Assembly: GCA_023101725.1 (NCBI GenBank)
Contig: JALJCO010001169.1
Coordinates: 62,001-126,000 of the forward strand
DNA from: Atherinomorus stipes
Lineage: Eukaryota; Chordata; Actinopteri; Atheriniformes; Atherinidae
Direction of reading: 5' to 3'
Length of the DNA: 64,000 nucleotides
Shown: positions 48,522-59,568 of the stretch, in pieces
How positions within the stretch are numbered: the first letter of the stretch is position 1
Layout of the letters: each line of letters begins with the position of its first letter
Translations under genes and position numbers: made by a program
Notes under the pieces: generated by a model
Database searches by the model: none
Told to the model about the DNA's origin: nothing
What the model saw: the letters and a program-made list of their open reading frames with translations, nothing else

Positions 48522-50277
48522 CAGGGCTGGGTCATAGCATACCATTCACAAAAATACCGGTATAATGTGAGGGAATGATAAGAAAATGAAATATTACGAC
48601 AGAACATGTGTGAAACTGCCGTTGTTTTGATACTGTTAAACGCACACGCAGCCAGTCTGGTGGCTGCAGGTGGAGGAAGGCAGAGGCAGCGCATTGACTT
48701 AAAACTTGTTCCTCCATGAGAAGCTAGAGCTTTCTTCTTGTTCTCAAGGCTGCAAGAACAAGAAAAAGGTTTGTTATGGTCATTTCATCTTCCAGGTGAA
48801 GCTTCTTCTGTGACAGGATGGATATTAATGCAGGGGGATGACTGTGAAAAACTTTGTTAGTGGCAGGCGGGCTGGGTTGTGCACGTGGTAGTGTTCATGT
48901 ATCTATTTTTTTTTTTTTTCTTGTTGTAGATGAAGAAGCAGAATGGAAATTGATTGCTTTATTTGTTGAACAGTTTTGCTTTACAAGCGGAGCTTTATGA
49001 ACATAAGGCTCCACTTGATATCCTGTTTATTCATTTTATTTCTTTAATTAAACATTTGTCTATTACACCATTCCATTTCATACTGCTGGGCCTGACAAGG
49101 GAGAAATTAAAGTTAACAGAGGTAATGATAGAAAGTGAAACAGAGAGAAAGGAGTAAGGAAGAGGAAGAGAGAGAGGAGAGAAAACATGAATCCACTTAC
49201 ACAGTTCACTGGTACATCTGTACAGCGATCCCTAAACAACATTCCAAGGTCTCTGCTGGAAAACAAAACAAGCAATCCCCTACAGGAGGACCCGCAGGTG
49301 GCTTAAATATCCTCAGATCATACAAACACACGCAGAACTACGCAGAGAAGAGGTACATGTACAACCTAGTCAGCGCAATGGAAAGCAGTGTCACAGTGTC
49401 AACATGCATAATAAAGGGTGCTCCGTGGTGATACAGTCATGCAGATGCAGCCATGTCACTGCAAGGAGGAGGAAGCCCGCAAGGCTCACGACCCAGGCCC
49501 CCAGCAGCCACCCCGAGGCCCAGATCCCAGCTACCCCCCCCCGAAGAGCGGACATGCATCCCCCGAAGGGTGGCAAAAGGCGGCCCCAGCCGGAGCCCCC
49601 CGCGGTCTGGGGGCCCAGGCCCCAGCGGACCACGACCAGCAGCTGCCGATCCGTGTTCATGTATCTAAATGCCATATTCTGTAAATATTTTGTACTTTCT
49701 CACCCCATTGATCAGCTGTTCGTTAAAGCTATCTATTTAACTTTGCATTGGCAGATATGTGGAGGTGACGGTTGTCCAGCTTGTCTGCACTTACCCCGCC
49801 CGCCTCAAATGTCCGATTTGTCACTCAATACTTTTCATATCCCCATGAGATGAATGCTCTACTTATATAAATATGATTACATTATGCACAGAGACTCTTT
49901 ATTTTGAATAAGGTGTACGAGAACAAGTATACGTAATAAATGCAGGATGGGGGCCAAAGTTCTCCACCTCCTATACATGGTTAAGCTCAGGATATGCAGC
50001 CCATTTGTATTGGAAACACTTTTTGCTTGAAATAACTGACAGCAAGGGATTTGCAACATCTGCACAGCTGATTTTATGAAAAATTATAACTTTAATGCAC
50101 ATCAGAAACAGATGCTGGTTAAAGTGAAAAGAAATTATAAATTTGCATTTGCACAAATAAATTTGTGCAATTTTCAAGTATTTTGTCTTGTGTCAGTCAT
50201 ATTGCCAAATATATCGTTATCGCAAATTTTATAATCTATATCATGATAAATATTTTGTGCCATATCGCCCTTCCCTA
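48522..50277. mobile_element. hAT-like element with nested retrocopy
   Basis: The left end is CAGGGCTGGGTCATAGC, the right end is the inverse of TAGGGAAGGGCGATATGG, and 'atatcg'-type repeats lie inside. The flanks gtaatagg (48514-48521) and gtgatagg (50278-50285) agree at 7 of 8. The termini are decayed. No transposase remains. Confidence 0.6.
48906..49652 (-). mobile_element. Retroposed segment with 15-bp duplication
   Basis: GTGTTCATGTATCTA occurs at 48891-48905 and again at 49653-49667. The insert starts directly after the left copy with a T run, that is, poly(A) on the minus strand. This is the signature of target-primed reverse transcription. The insert's minus-strand 5' end is very GC-rich (49480-49640, proline/glycine-coding shadows in all frames). 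The source is unrecognised: a LINE/SINE 3' end or a processed transcript. Confidence 0.7.
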
Positions 50278-50285
50278 GTGATAGG

Positions 50286-50659
50286 CCCCCATGAAAATAT
50301 TTTTTTTGTGTTCCCACCCCCACCTTAAACACAAGCACATGCTCATGAGCACTGCATGTGCACTGCACATGCATAACTACTTAAAAGTTATTGTCTTCAT
50401 GTAGGCTAACGTTAGTTTACCAAACTGACACCCCTTATTCCATTCCCAAAAAACAAGGCTATGACAAAAAACAAGGGCAGGACATATGGCTATGTCCCAC
50501 CCTTATATGTGATGAGCCAATCAGAGTGCAAACAGACATCAGCATATAAGGATATTCTCTACTGAAACATATTAGAAAATGTATAATTTGTTTTGGTGAA
50601 CAGTTCTGTATCATGGGCATTAGATAGGTAATTAAACATCCACTTCAGATTTGGACACA
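50286..50659. other. Intergenic, nothing recognised
   Basis: No coding or repeat signal identified. Confidence 0.45.
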
Positions 50660-51055
50660 CAGTGGGTACGGAAAGTATTCAAATCCCTTTAAAGCTTTCA
50701 CTCTTTGTTTCACTGCAGCCATTTGCTAAAATCAAATAAGTTAATTTTATTTCTCATTAATGTACACGCAGCACTCTATCTTGACAGAAAAAAACAGAAA
50801 TGCAGAAATTTTTGCAAATTAATTAAAAATGCAAAACTGAAATATCACATTGTCATAAGTATTCAGACCCTTTGCAGTGACACTCATATTTCACTCATAT
50901 GCTGTCCATTTCTTCTGATCCTCCTTGTGACGGTTCTACTCCTTCATTGTAGACCAGCTGTTTTCAATTAAACTGATTGGATTGATTAGGAAAGGCACAC
51001 ACCTGTCTATATAAGACCTTATAGCTCACAGTGCATGTCAGAGCAAATGAGAATC

Positions 51056-51469
51056 ATGAGGACAAAGGAACTGTCCAAGGAGCTCAGAGGCAGAATTGTG
51101 GCGAGGCACAGATCTGGACAAGGTAACAAACGATTTTTTTGCAGCACTAAAGGTTCTAAGAGCACAGTGGCCTCCATAGTCCTTAAATGAAATATGTTTG
51201 GGACGACCAAAACTCTTCCAAGACCCAGCCGCACAGCCAAACTGAGCAATCGTGGGAGAAGAGCCTTGGTGAGAGAGGTAAAGAAGAACCCAAAGATCAC
51301 TGTGGCTGAGCTCCAGAGATGCAGTAGGGAGATGGGAGAAAGTTCCACAAAGTCAACTATCACTGCAGCCTCCACCAGTCTGGGCTTTATGGCAGAGTGG
51401 CCAGACAGAAGCCTCTCCTCAGTGCAGGACATATGAAAGCCTGCATACAGTTTGCCAAAAAACACATAG
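51056..51469 (+). pseudogene. Tc1 transposase, N-terminal part
   Basis: From the ATG at 51056 the frame reads MRTKELSKELRGRIVARHRS and then a degraded HTH. After a frameshift it continues PRPSRTAKLSNRGRRALVRE, KNPKITVAELQRCSREMGES and a degraded segment ending near AYSLPKNT. These are the two helix-turn-helix domains (PAI and RED) that bind the element's terminal repeats. The gene is interrupted at 51469 and resumes at 52858. Stops and frameshifts are present. Confidence 0.85.
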
Positions 51470-52857
51470 GGCCTGATTTACAAAGACTCCAAATTGCGAG
51501 TCTAATGTCTTTGCCTCGCAAAAAAAATGGGGTGGGCTGTCATTTTAGGTTTTGGGGGGATTTAAAAAGATTACAAACGGAATTTGTAAAAGGGGGAAAA
51601 AGGAGGATTTAAATAGGGGGGAATGGGGGTCTCTCTTCGCGGGGGAGGGAAAAGAAGAGGAGGAAGGGGAAAAAGAAAAAAAAAAATAATCCTGAAGGGG
51701 GGAGGTAAATTTAAGAAAAAAAAGGGAAAAAAAAAAAAAGAAAAAAAGAAAAATAAGAAGAGTTCATTTGAAAAAAAAAAAAAAAAAACGTTAAAAAAAA
51801 AAGGGGAAAATAGTTTTTTAAAAAAAAAACTTAATATTTAATATATTTATAAAAATAAAATCAGCGGAGGTGAGGGAAGAAAATAAAAAAAGAAAAAGAG
51901 AGGAGAAAATAGGATTGAAACAAAAAAAAGAAGATAAATTTAATTTCGTTAATGGGGAGTGGCGTTTTTTTGAAAAAGAAAATAAAATAATAATAAAAAA
52001 AAAAAAAATGGAAGAAGTTGCTGTGGGGCGTATGGGGAGGGGAGGAAGAGGAGAGGAGAAGGGAGATGGAGAAGAAGATGATGTGAAAATGAATTAAGAT
52101 TAGGGGGGGTTGGGGGAAAATGGAAAAGTGAGGAGAGAATAAGTACATCAGGCCCTCACACTAAGTAAAAAATAAAAAAAAAAATATTATTTTATGTGTG
52201 TGTGGAGATTTTTTAATTATGATGGGTTGGGGGGGGGGTGGGGGATAAGAGCAGGAGGGAAGAAAAAAGGAGAAGGAGGCGGTAGGGGGGGGTGGGGGGG
52301 GGGAGAAGAAAAAAAAAAAAATAAAAAAAAAAAAGGAAAAAAAAAAAAAAAAAAAAAAAAAATAAGATAAAATATTAAGATGCTGAAGCTGTAGAGGTTC
52401 AGGTTCATATGTAGAATAACAGGGATAAAAGTGATGATGATAGTTATATAATTAAATAATTAAAATATGAAAAGTTGAATGAACAGATTAAGAGAAAAGA
52501 TTATGAGGAGATGACTGGAGGTCTGTGGGCCTGAGTGCAGCAATCATTAGGCAACAGGCGGGAAAGGTTACAGTTACAACTGATATTTAAAATCAAAATT
52601 TAAAGATAACTATTACCTTGAAGATCTGATAAAAGATAATAGGTGATATATCATGATGTAAATTTGAATTTTTCTTAATAATATTCTACTTTTGGGAGTA
52701 TTGCGGATAAGAGTAAATATAAATTGAAATGTAGAAGAAGGGGAGAGGGGAGTGGACTTTTTTGCATGCCCAGTGGTAGCTTCTTTGTCCTTTGCTCAAG
52801 TAAATAGTTGGGCGGAATGATGGGGGAAGGAAAAGGGGTCCAACGCAAACCCCCATA
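51470..52857. mobile_element. Harbinger-like insertion with purine-rich body
   Basis: It begins GGGCCTGATTTACAAAGACT directly after 'cacata' and ends 'cgcaaaccccc' before 'atagactcc', giving an ATA flank on both sides (3 bp). The left terminus matches that of the 17812 element. From about 51530 to 52400 the plus strand is nearly all A and G, with long A runs and hardly any C. This makes lysine/glutamate-rich shadow frames with no family motif. The body may be a corrupted consensus rather than real biology. Confidence 0.5.
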
Positions 52858-53472
52858 GACTCCTAAGACTGTGAGAAATAAGATTCTCTGGTCTGATAAG
52901 ACCAAGATTGAACTTTTTGGCGTTCATTCTAAGCGGTATGTGTGGAGAAAACCAGGCACTGCTCATCACCTGCCCAATACGATCCCAACAGTGAAACATG
53001 GTGGTGGCAGCATCATACTATGGGGGTGTTTTTCAGCTGCAGGGACAGGACGACTGGTTGCCATTGAGAGAAAGGTGAGTACAGAGAGATCCTGGAAGAA
53101 AACCTCTTCCAGAGTGCTCAGGACCTCAGACTGGGCCGAAGGTTCACCTTCCAGTAAGACAATGACCCTCAGCACACAGCTAAAATAACAAAGGAGTGGC
53201 TTCAGAACAACTCTGTGACCATTCTTGACTGGCCCAGCCAAAGCTCTGACTTAAACCCAATTGAGCATCTCTGGAGAGACCTGAAAATGGCTGTCCACCA
53301 CCATTCACCATTTAACCTGACAGAACTGGAGAGGATCTGCAAGGAGGAATGGCAGAAGATCCCCAAATCCAGATGTGAAAAACTTTGCATCATTCCTAAG
53401 AAGACTCATGGCTGTACTAGCTCAAAAGGGTGCTTCTACTTAGTACCGAGCAAAGGGTGTGAATACTTATGA
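52858..53472 (+). pseudogene. Tc1 transposase, catalytic part
   Basis: It continues the gene broken at 51469: [20 protein letters not shown] (first Asp), [36 protein letters not shown]. After a frameshift near 53075 come [18 protein letters not shown] (second Asp) and SDLNPIEHLWRDLKMAVH (Glu of DD34E). It ends KGCEYL and a stop at 53470-53472. All catalytic residues are still readable, but at least one frameshift and one in-frame stop (before DNDPQ) inactivate it. Confidence 0.87.
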
Positions 53473-53666
53473 CCATTTAATGTTTCAGTTTTTCTTTTAA
53501 TAAATTTGCAAAAATTTCCATATTTTTCATTTTTTCTGTCAAGATGGAGTGCTGAGTGAACAATAAAGAGACACAAAATGAACTTTATTTTATTTCGACA
53601 AATGGCTGCATTGAAACAAAGAGTGAAACATTTAAAAGGGTCTGAATACTTTCCATACCAACTGTA

Positions 53667-55576
53667 TTTAAACTTCTTTGCTTCATGGTTTCATGGCTGA
53701 ACAGGCAAAAATATTAAAGTCATTAAATCATTAAAGCCAACTTTCTCTTAACGTATTTGTGAATCATGAAGGAGCATCTGGAAAGTTGTATGAGGCCATG
53801 TGAGATCACTGTGCTCACCAGATATGTCTTTGAGATTCATCCAGCTTTCATCATATGGTGTTGGTGAACACACAGACATTCCCATGTGTTAGTACATCTT
53901 TACGGAGTGTTTTCTTTTCTTTTAGCCTCAAAACCATCCAGAAACGCTTTCCTATTTACTCTTTAAGTCTGTGCAACACATCAATTATTCTGGAAAATGT
54001 GAACAGAGTTAATAGAAATGTGAATTGCGAAGAATTGCGAGAGTGTGTCAAGGTCACGAGATAAGGACAGTTAATGCTCATGAGTGTGTAACAAATACAG
54101 ACAGTTTTAGAGAACCCCAAAATTTCATTGCAGGATTTGTAGGTAAATGTTGCATCTCATGACATTAAAGTGCTGCATGTATAATCAGAAACAGATTGCA
54201 CAAGTTTGGCCTGCATGCAAGACAAGTGAGAGATAGAGCTTTTAGCCAACAGTGATAGTGGTGTTATGTCTGGTGATAACAGCTGAGAGGCATGGTGGTG
54301 GAAGCGACCCTATCACAGTTTGGGGTTGCATCGCTGTCCTGGAAACTGGGCAGTTTGTCAATGATTCAACCATGAATTATCCCAAAGGGGGTTTAAAAAT
54401 AATCCCATCTGAACTGAAACAAGACCTTTCAGCTCCACAAAGATTGTCAACAAATAAACACCCAAGAGTGAGTTCCAAAAGAGAAATGGAGTGAATCATT
54501 ATGTGTGTTGTGTGTCATTTATACTGAAGAGTGTGATAGTAACTTCAGGGCCAAGACTGTACTGACTTGTTTCTGAGAATATTTTTAATGTATTGATAAT
54601 CTGTGACTGAAAACTAACTTTTTTCATATTTTTTAAGTTAAGTGGCATATAATTAGCAGGAAAACCCCAATTGAACAATCACCTGAGTCAGATGCTTTGC
54701 TTTGGTTTTGCTACAGTTAATTAGACTATTCTCTGTTGATGGATCATAGCAGGTGTGAGGTCCCTGGATGCATCTTTGAATGTAGCAACAGACTATTAAA
54801 ATGGGAAGGGAAAGGACCTTATTGTCCACTGGTCAAAAAGACAAGACCAAAGCAGCCAAGTGGCTTTCAGCCTTGTGCATCGAAGCTGAGAGGATGAACA
54901 ATCCTGGGAGATCCGCTGCGATTGGGAATGATTGTCATAGTTCAAAGCAAAAGCAAAAGCCGAAGCCAAACCTTAAACAAGGACTTAAAAAGACAGCAGG
55001 GGGTGAGTCTGTTGGGCGGCTGTCATGGTCATTATCCCGGTAGCTCTAACCTCCCCACTCCCTTCACAAAGCACATGCATGAACCAAGCCTTTAAACACA
55101 TACACACATCTGCAACTAGCCCACCCAGTCCTCCCCAGGCTTTCAGCTTTTGAAGTTCAATTTCCCAAATACACACAAACGTGCATATCATGCCAAGTTT
55201 GCAGCTCAGAGAGATCTGTTTGTGGATGGAGAAATGAAAAAAGTGGCAAAGGATGGCAAAAGCAGTGTGCTGGATTAAAAGGTGAGAGAAAAGCGCAGAG
55301 GCTCTTTAATTCAAGAAATCCTTGATCTCCCCCCTCCTTCTTCCTCCTCTGCCGACTGATACTTCATGAAACACACAGACAATGGCTCAGTGGAAGAAGT
55401 CACCCCTAATTCTCCTTTTGATCACCAAGAAGTCTTTGTGTCCACAGGCTCTTTACACATTCTTTCCTTTTTGTGCCAATGCTCTAAGTTGGGAATGATT
55501 AGTGTCTGTGGATAAACCCCTTTCTTTCTTTCTCCCTCTTCGGGGATGCTGCATCTCGGCAAGTCATCTTATCATA
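53667..55576. other. Intergenic with one Tc1 fragment
   Basis: Apart from 54285-54455 nothing is recognised. The open frame at 54801-55043 is lysine-rich and unassigned. Confidence 0.45.
54285..54455 (+). pseudogene. Short Tc1-like transposase fragment
   Basis: RHGGGSDPITVWGCIAVLET and GQFVNDSTMN match the HGGGSxMVWGCF and IDSTMNS region of another Tc1-like family. No termini were seen and it is heavily truncated. Confidence 0.65.
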
Positions 55577-55739
55577 CACTGTAAGACCAAACAGTAAAAG
55601 TTTGATAAATAAATTTAGTTAAATCAACTCAAAGAAAGCTAAAAAGTTGTTTCAACTCTAATGTTGTAAGTTATTTGAGCAAATTTTATATTTCAAGTTA
55701 ACATTACTTAACCACTTTGATATATTTCTGGGATAGCAC

Positions 55740-56088
55740 TTAAATAATTTGACAACATGACGTAACGCACGTTCGTACGTGCTCCACCCCACCCCTCCCC
55801 TTCACCTAGTTTCAAACGTGTTCCGCCATGCAGCCTTGGCCCGCTTCGTACTCGTTTAGTTTAAAACTTTTGACCAAGTATGGCAGAAATTAAAACTTAA
55901 ATAGGAATTGTGACCTTTTCGCCGTACGACTGGCGATTACTTTTGTGAAGGAACGTGTTGTGACACGCAGCAGTTGGTTTTGTGTGTTTGAACCAAAGAC
56001 TGTATAGGTTTGAACGTGAACTAACCGTCGCCGCTTTGCTAGCGACAGTTACCGCCAGCATCTACGGTCGCTTTGGAGTGCTTATTTG
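55740..56088 (+). promoter_or_regulatory. CpG-rich leader and probable first exon
   Basis: CpG dinucleotides are much denser here ('gtaacgcacgttcgtacgtg', 'accgtcgccgctttgctagc') than in the surroundings. A consensus donor, G|GTAAGTAATT, closes the block at 56088. A small exon with acceptor 'ttattgttttcag' (to 56617) and donor GTATGTTG (56660) lies before the ORF. Transcription start is inferred only. Confidence 0.45.
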
Positions 56089-56755
56089 GTAAGTAATTTA
56101 TCTTTATTAAGTACTATACCATTCTAGTTTTTTTGTGTGTCTTAGCGCCATTTGTATTTACTTATACAGATACGTACGCTGTATTCATTTGAAAAGCCAC
56201 CGTGATTGGCGCCTGTCGTCATCAATTAATGCAAAAAGAAGGATTCGGTTGTCAAGTGGGTATACTAGAAATTTGGTCAACACCTGTTAGGTTTGCTGAA
56301 CCAGTTTTCTATATACTTCAACGTTCTGTGGCAACGTTAATTATCTTGAATTTGCGCTATTGCGCTTTCATCTCTCTGAACATTTGGGCAGGAGCAAGCA
56401 CTGTGCAGTGCAACTTGACGTTAGTGGTGAGCATTGATAAAAGCGAAAGAAAGCAATGCAGAAGACTAGTTTAGCTTTTGTTGTAAATGCTAAACTGTAC
56501 AGCCTCATTTTGTTCCATGCATGTACAACGCAGTGAGTTTATGCAGACTTGTTTATCAGTTCAAACATGTACGATTAAATCACTTTATTCTAACCATGCA
56601 ACTCTTATTGTTTTCAGGCTGAAACTGAAGAAGCTGGCCTGGGTGCAGAGATTTCAGTGTGGTATGTTGATTTCAAACCATTAGTTTCAAGAGGCATAGT
56701 GTGCACACACTAAGAGGCTGAGTGAATGATATAAGTTTTAAAAAAAAAGTCTTAA

Positions 56756-59458
56756 ATGGCATTTAGGTGCAAACTCTGTTATGCTGTCTTTCATAAAAAG
56801 ACACTGGTTCTTGAACACTATCGTTTACATCATAGCAGTGTTTCATCTGTCAGTCCGTTGCCATGTTTCTACGATGACTGTGTCTGCACATTTCAGTCAA
56901 TAAATGCTTTAAAAATTCACTTAACACGGACTCATACTGAAACAGCTACAGTTGGAGGAAATCAAGAGGAATCTGTGTCATTCAGTTGTCCTCTGTGTGG
57001 ATTCAAACAGCCATTTAATGATAAAACTCTTCTCAGTCATTTAAGGACTCACATTAAACAACATGAGGTGGTGGATTGTCCATTCAAAGATTGCCACTAT
57101 CGTACAAATGTGTATTCCTCATTCAATGCCCACAAAAGCAGAAGCCATCCTGATGGTGATGTCTCAGTTTTTAAAAACGAGATCATCTTTACAGAAAGTG
57201 ACAAGTCCCCATTGCAGGATCAACCTGAATCCAATGAAGCTGGTCCATCTCACTGTTCTCCTGAGCTGAGTACTTTTGAATGTGATCCTGTTGATTCTGG
57301 CTATGGCTCAGGGAAATTGCAAGCTCAGTTAAGGAACAACTTGGCTTCTTTGTTCTTGAAAATGCAAAGTGTTCTCCATGTTTCAGAGATGGCTATACAG
57401 GAAATGGTTGACAATTTAGTTGAGATATTCTCTCTCTCAAAGCCTCTTGTTAGAGACACAGTTGTCAGTGTTCTAAGAGAGCATGATCAGTCTATCAGTG
57501 ATGTTCTGCTTGATGAAGTAGTAGAAGGTGTCATGAAGACCAATGTATTTCTTAGTGCTACTACAACAGGTGCTGAGCTTTCTACTGCTAAACGACGAAA
57601 AACATTTGTGAGAAACAACTTCCCTCTTGTAATGCCAGTGCTATATACTGTAGATGCCAGTGGGCACAACATAGCATATGTTCCAATATTACAAATGCTG
57701 CAGACATTGTTTCAAAATACTGATCTTCTTGAGAAAATTAAAGAAGTCAAGCCATCACCAGTTGGAATGTACATGTCGCATGAAGATGGTACATACTTCA
57801 AAGAAAATGAGTTTCTGTCTGCAGCAGGAGAGCTAAAGTTGTCTCTGATATTATATGTGGATGACCTTGAGCTTGCGAATCCTTTAGGCACAGCTAGAAA
57901 GATCCACAAGCTTTGTGCAGTGTACTGGTTGCTTGCTAACATACCCAGCCAGTATAGGTCCAGCCTACATGTTATACAGCTTGCTTTACTGTGCAAAGTG
58001 TCTGACCTGCAGATGTGTGGCTATGACAGTGTTCTGTCACCTTTGTTGAAAGATTTGCACACTTTAGAGCAGGATGGCATTTTCATTGAAAGTCTTGGCG
58101 AGTGTGTCAGGGGGACTGTGTTCTGTGTTGCAGCTGATAACTTAGCTGCACATGGTCTTGCTGGCTTTATACAGTCTTTCCGAGGACATTACATGTGCAG
58201 GTTCTGTTGCTGCACTTCAGACCAAATACAGACCACTGAAGTTTCTGAGGGAGAATTCAGCATGAGAACAAAGGTCTCCCATGATCTCCATGTGCAAAAT
58301 GCTGTGCAAGGGGAAAGTCTGACCCATGTTGGTGTTAAAGGTGATTGTGCGCTCAGCAAAACACTTCAATATTTTCATCCCATCACTGGTTTTCCACCTG
58401 ACATACTGCACGACCTGTTGGAGGGTATTGTGCCTGTGGAGTTGGCTCTTTGCATTAGCAAAATGATACAACTCAAGTATTTCACTCTTGAATATTTGAA
58501 CACAAAAATCCGCACATTTCCATACCAGCACTCTGACAGGCTTGATAAACCACAACCAATCCCAAAAACCTTTGCAGCCAAGTTAAGCATTGGTGGAAAT
58601 GGGCATGAAAACTGCACTCTGCTCCGGTTGCTGCCTCTAATTATAGGGAATAAAGTCCCTGAAGGAGATGACACATGGGCCATATTGATGGACCTGAAAG
58701 AAATTGTGCAGCAAGTGTTGTCTCCGTGTTTCACAGAGGAATCTATCCAGTACATGCAAACTAAGATAAGTGATCACAGGCAGGCTCTTAAAGTGATGTT
58801 TCCAGACTTTAAGCTTCGACCTAAGCACCATTACGTGGAACACTACCCAGAACTGACAAAATGCTTTGGTCCTCTTGTCAACCTGTGGACCATGAGGTTT
58901 GAAGGAAAACATCGTTTTTTCAAAAGGGCTATTCAGGATACAAAGAATTTTAAGAACATTTTAAAAACACTGGCTACCAGGCATCAGCATATGATGGCGT
59001 ATCATCTCAGAGCACCATTATTTTTCAGACCTTGCACACAAGCCTCAAGCGTCACTTCTGTACAGGTTGCAACCCTGCCTCAAGTGGCAAAAGACTTCAT
59101 CATGACCAAAACAGACAGTCAACACATCTACAGCACACCAAATGTTTCCATAAATGGTACAGAGTATGCAAATGGAATGTTTGTTTCTGCAGGGCAGGCA
59201 GGAGGGCTTCCAAAATTCTGCAGGATTGAGCAGTTGCTGCTTGTAAACAACTCTGTTCTGTTTTTTTGCAGGAACTACGAGTGCTGGTACAGTGAGCATT
59301 TACGGTCATTTGAGCTGACATCATTAGACAACTTTTCTGTCCATGAGCTGTCGCAACTAAATGATACAGTAAGCCTCACAGCATACACTATTGATGGACA
59401 TACGTTTTTAACACAGAAAAGATATATCTTAATAAGAAATCTGGGTGATTTGCATTAA
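56756..59458 (+). CDS. CACTA-like transposase with four C2H2 zinc fingers
   Basis: An unbroken 900-residue frame. Residues 1-131 form four C2H2 fingers (C5/C8/H21/H25; C37/C42/H55/H60; C78/C81/H95/H99; C108/C113/H126/H131), presumably for DNA binding. After an acidic, Ser-rich linker comes a transposase-like core: ILYVDDLELANPLG (D369/D370), FCVAADNLAAHG (D461) with the CRFCC knuckle, HDLLEG (H552-D553-E556), and KHHYVEHYPELTKCFGPLVN followed by MRFEGKH (E716). This order resembles animal CACTA/EnSpm transposases; D370, D461 and E716 (or E556) are catalytic candidates, by inference. The start is the first ATG after a possible acceptor. It probably cuts the element at its CACTG ends. A host-domesticated gene is the alternative. 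Confidence 0.75.
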   Translation: MAFRCKLCYAVFHKKTLVLEHYRLHHSSVSSVSPLPCFYDDCVCTFQSINALKIHLTRTHTETATVGGNQEESVSFSCPLCGFKQPFNDKTLLSHLRTHIKQHEVVDCPFKDCHYRTNVYSSFNAHKSRSHPDGDVSVFKNEIIFTESDKSPLQDQPESNEAGPSHCSPELSTFECDPVDSGYGSGKLQAQLRNNLASLFLKMQSVLHVSEMAIQEMVDNLVEIFSLSKPLVRDTVVSVLREHDQSISDVLLDEVVEGVMKTNVFLSATTTGAELSTAKRRKTFVRNNFPLVMPVLYTVDASGHNIAYVPILQMLQTLFQNTDLLEKIKEVKPSPVGMYMSHEDGTYFKENEFLSAAGELKLSLILYVDDLELANPLGTARKIHKLCAVYWLLANIPSQYRSSLHVIQLALLCKVSDLQMCGYDSVLSPLLKDLHTLEQDGIFIESLGECVRGTVFCVAADNLAAHGLAGFIQSFRGHYMCRFCCCTSDQIQTTEVSEGEFSMRTKVSHDLHVQNAVQGESLTHVGVKGDCALSKTLQYFHPITGFPPDILHDLLEGIVPVELALCISKMIQLKYFTLEYLNTKIRTFPYQHSDRLDKPQPIPKTFAAKLSIGGNGHENCTLLRLLPLIIGNKVPEGDDTWAILMDLKEIVQQVLSPCFTEESIQYMQTKISDHRQALKVMFPDFKLRPKHHYVEHYPELTKCFGPLVNLWTMRFEGKHRFFKRAIQDTKNFKNILKTLATRHQHMMAYHLRAPLFFRPCTQASSVTSVQVATLPQVAKDFIMTKTDSQHIYSTPNVSINGTEYANGMFVSAGQAGGLPKFCRIEQLLLVNNSVLFFCRNYECWYSEHLRSFELTSLDNFSVHELSQLNDTVSLTAYTIDGHTFLTQKRYILIRNLGDLH

Positions 59459-59568
59459 TTTAGAAATGGAGACCTAAAGCATCTTGCAACAGTGTGGAGA
59501 GAATCAATATTCTCAAATCAACCAAAACTCAGTAATGCATTTCTTTGTTTTCTCTGTTTTCTTAGGAA

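Larger units (their letters stand above)
50660..53664 (+). mobile_element. Tc1/mariner element, split by one insertion
   Basis: The left terminus CAGTGGGTACGGAAAGTATT and the right terminus (inverse of CAGTTGGTATGGAAAGTATT) are inverted. TA follows at 53665-53666; the left TA has become CA. Conserved Tc1 5' and 3' UTR-like zones surround a transposase gene, as in full-length teleost Tc1 elements of about 1.6 kb. The extra length is the insertion at 51470-52857. Confidence 0.88.

Noticed and set aside
49391..49853. Proline/glycine-rich frames of 70-150 codons on both strands
   Set aside because: GC-rich DNA leaves all frames open at once; they overlap each other and lie inside a retroposed segment.
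51623..52408. Lysine/glutamate-rich and mirror phenylalanine/proline-rich frames
   Set aside because: Pure by-products of a purine-only tract; no family motif.
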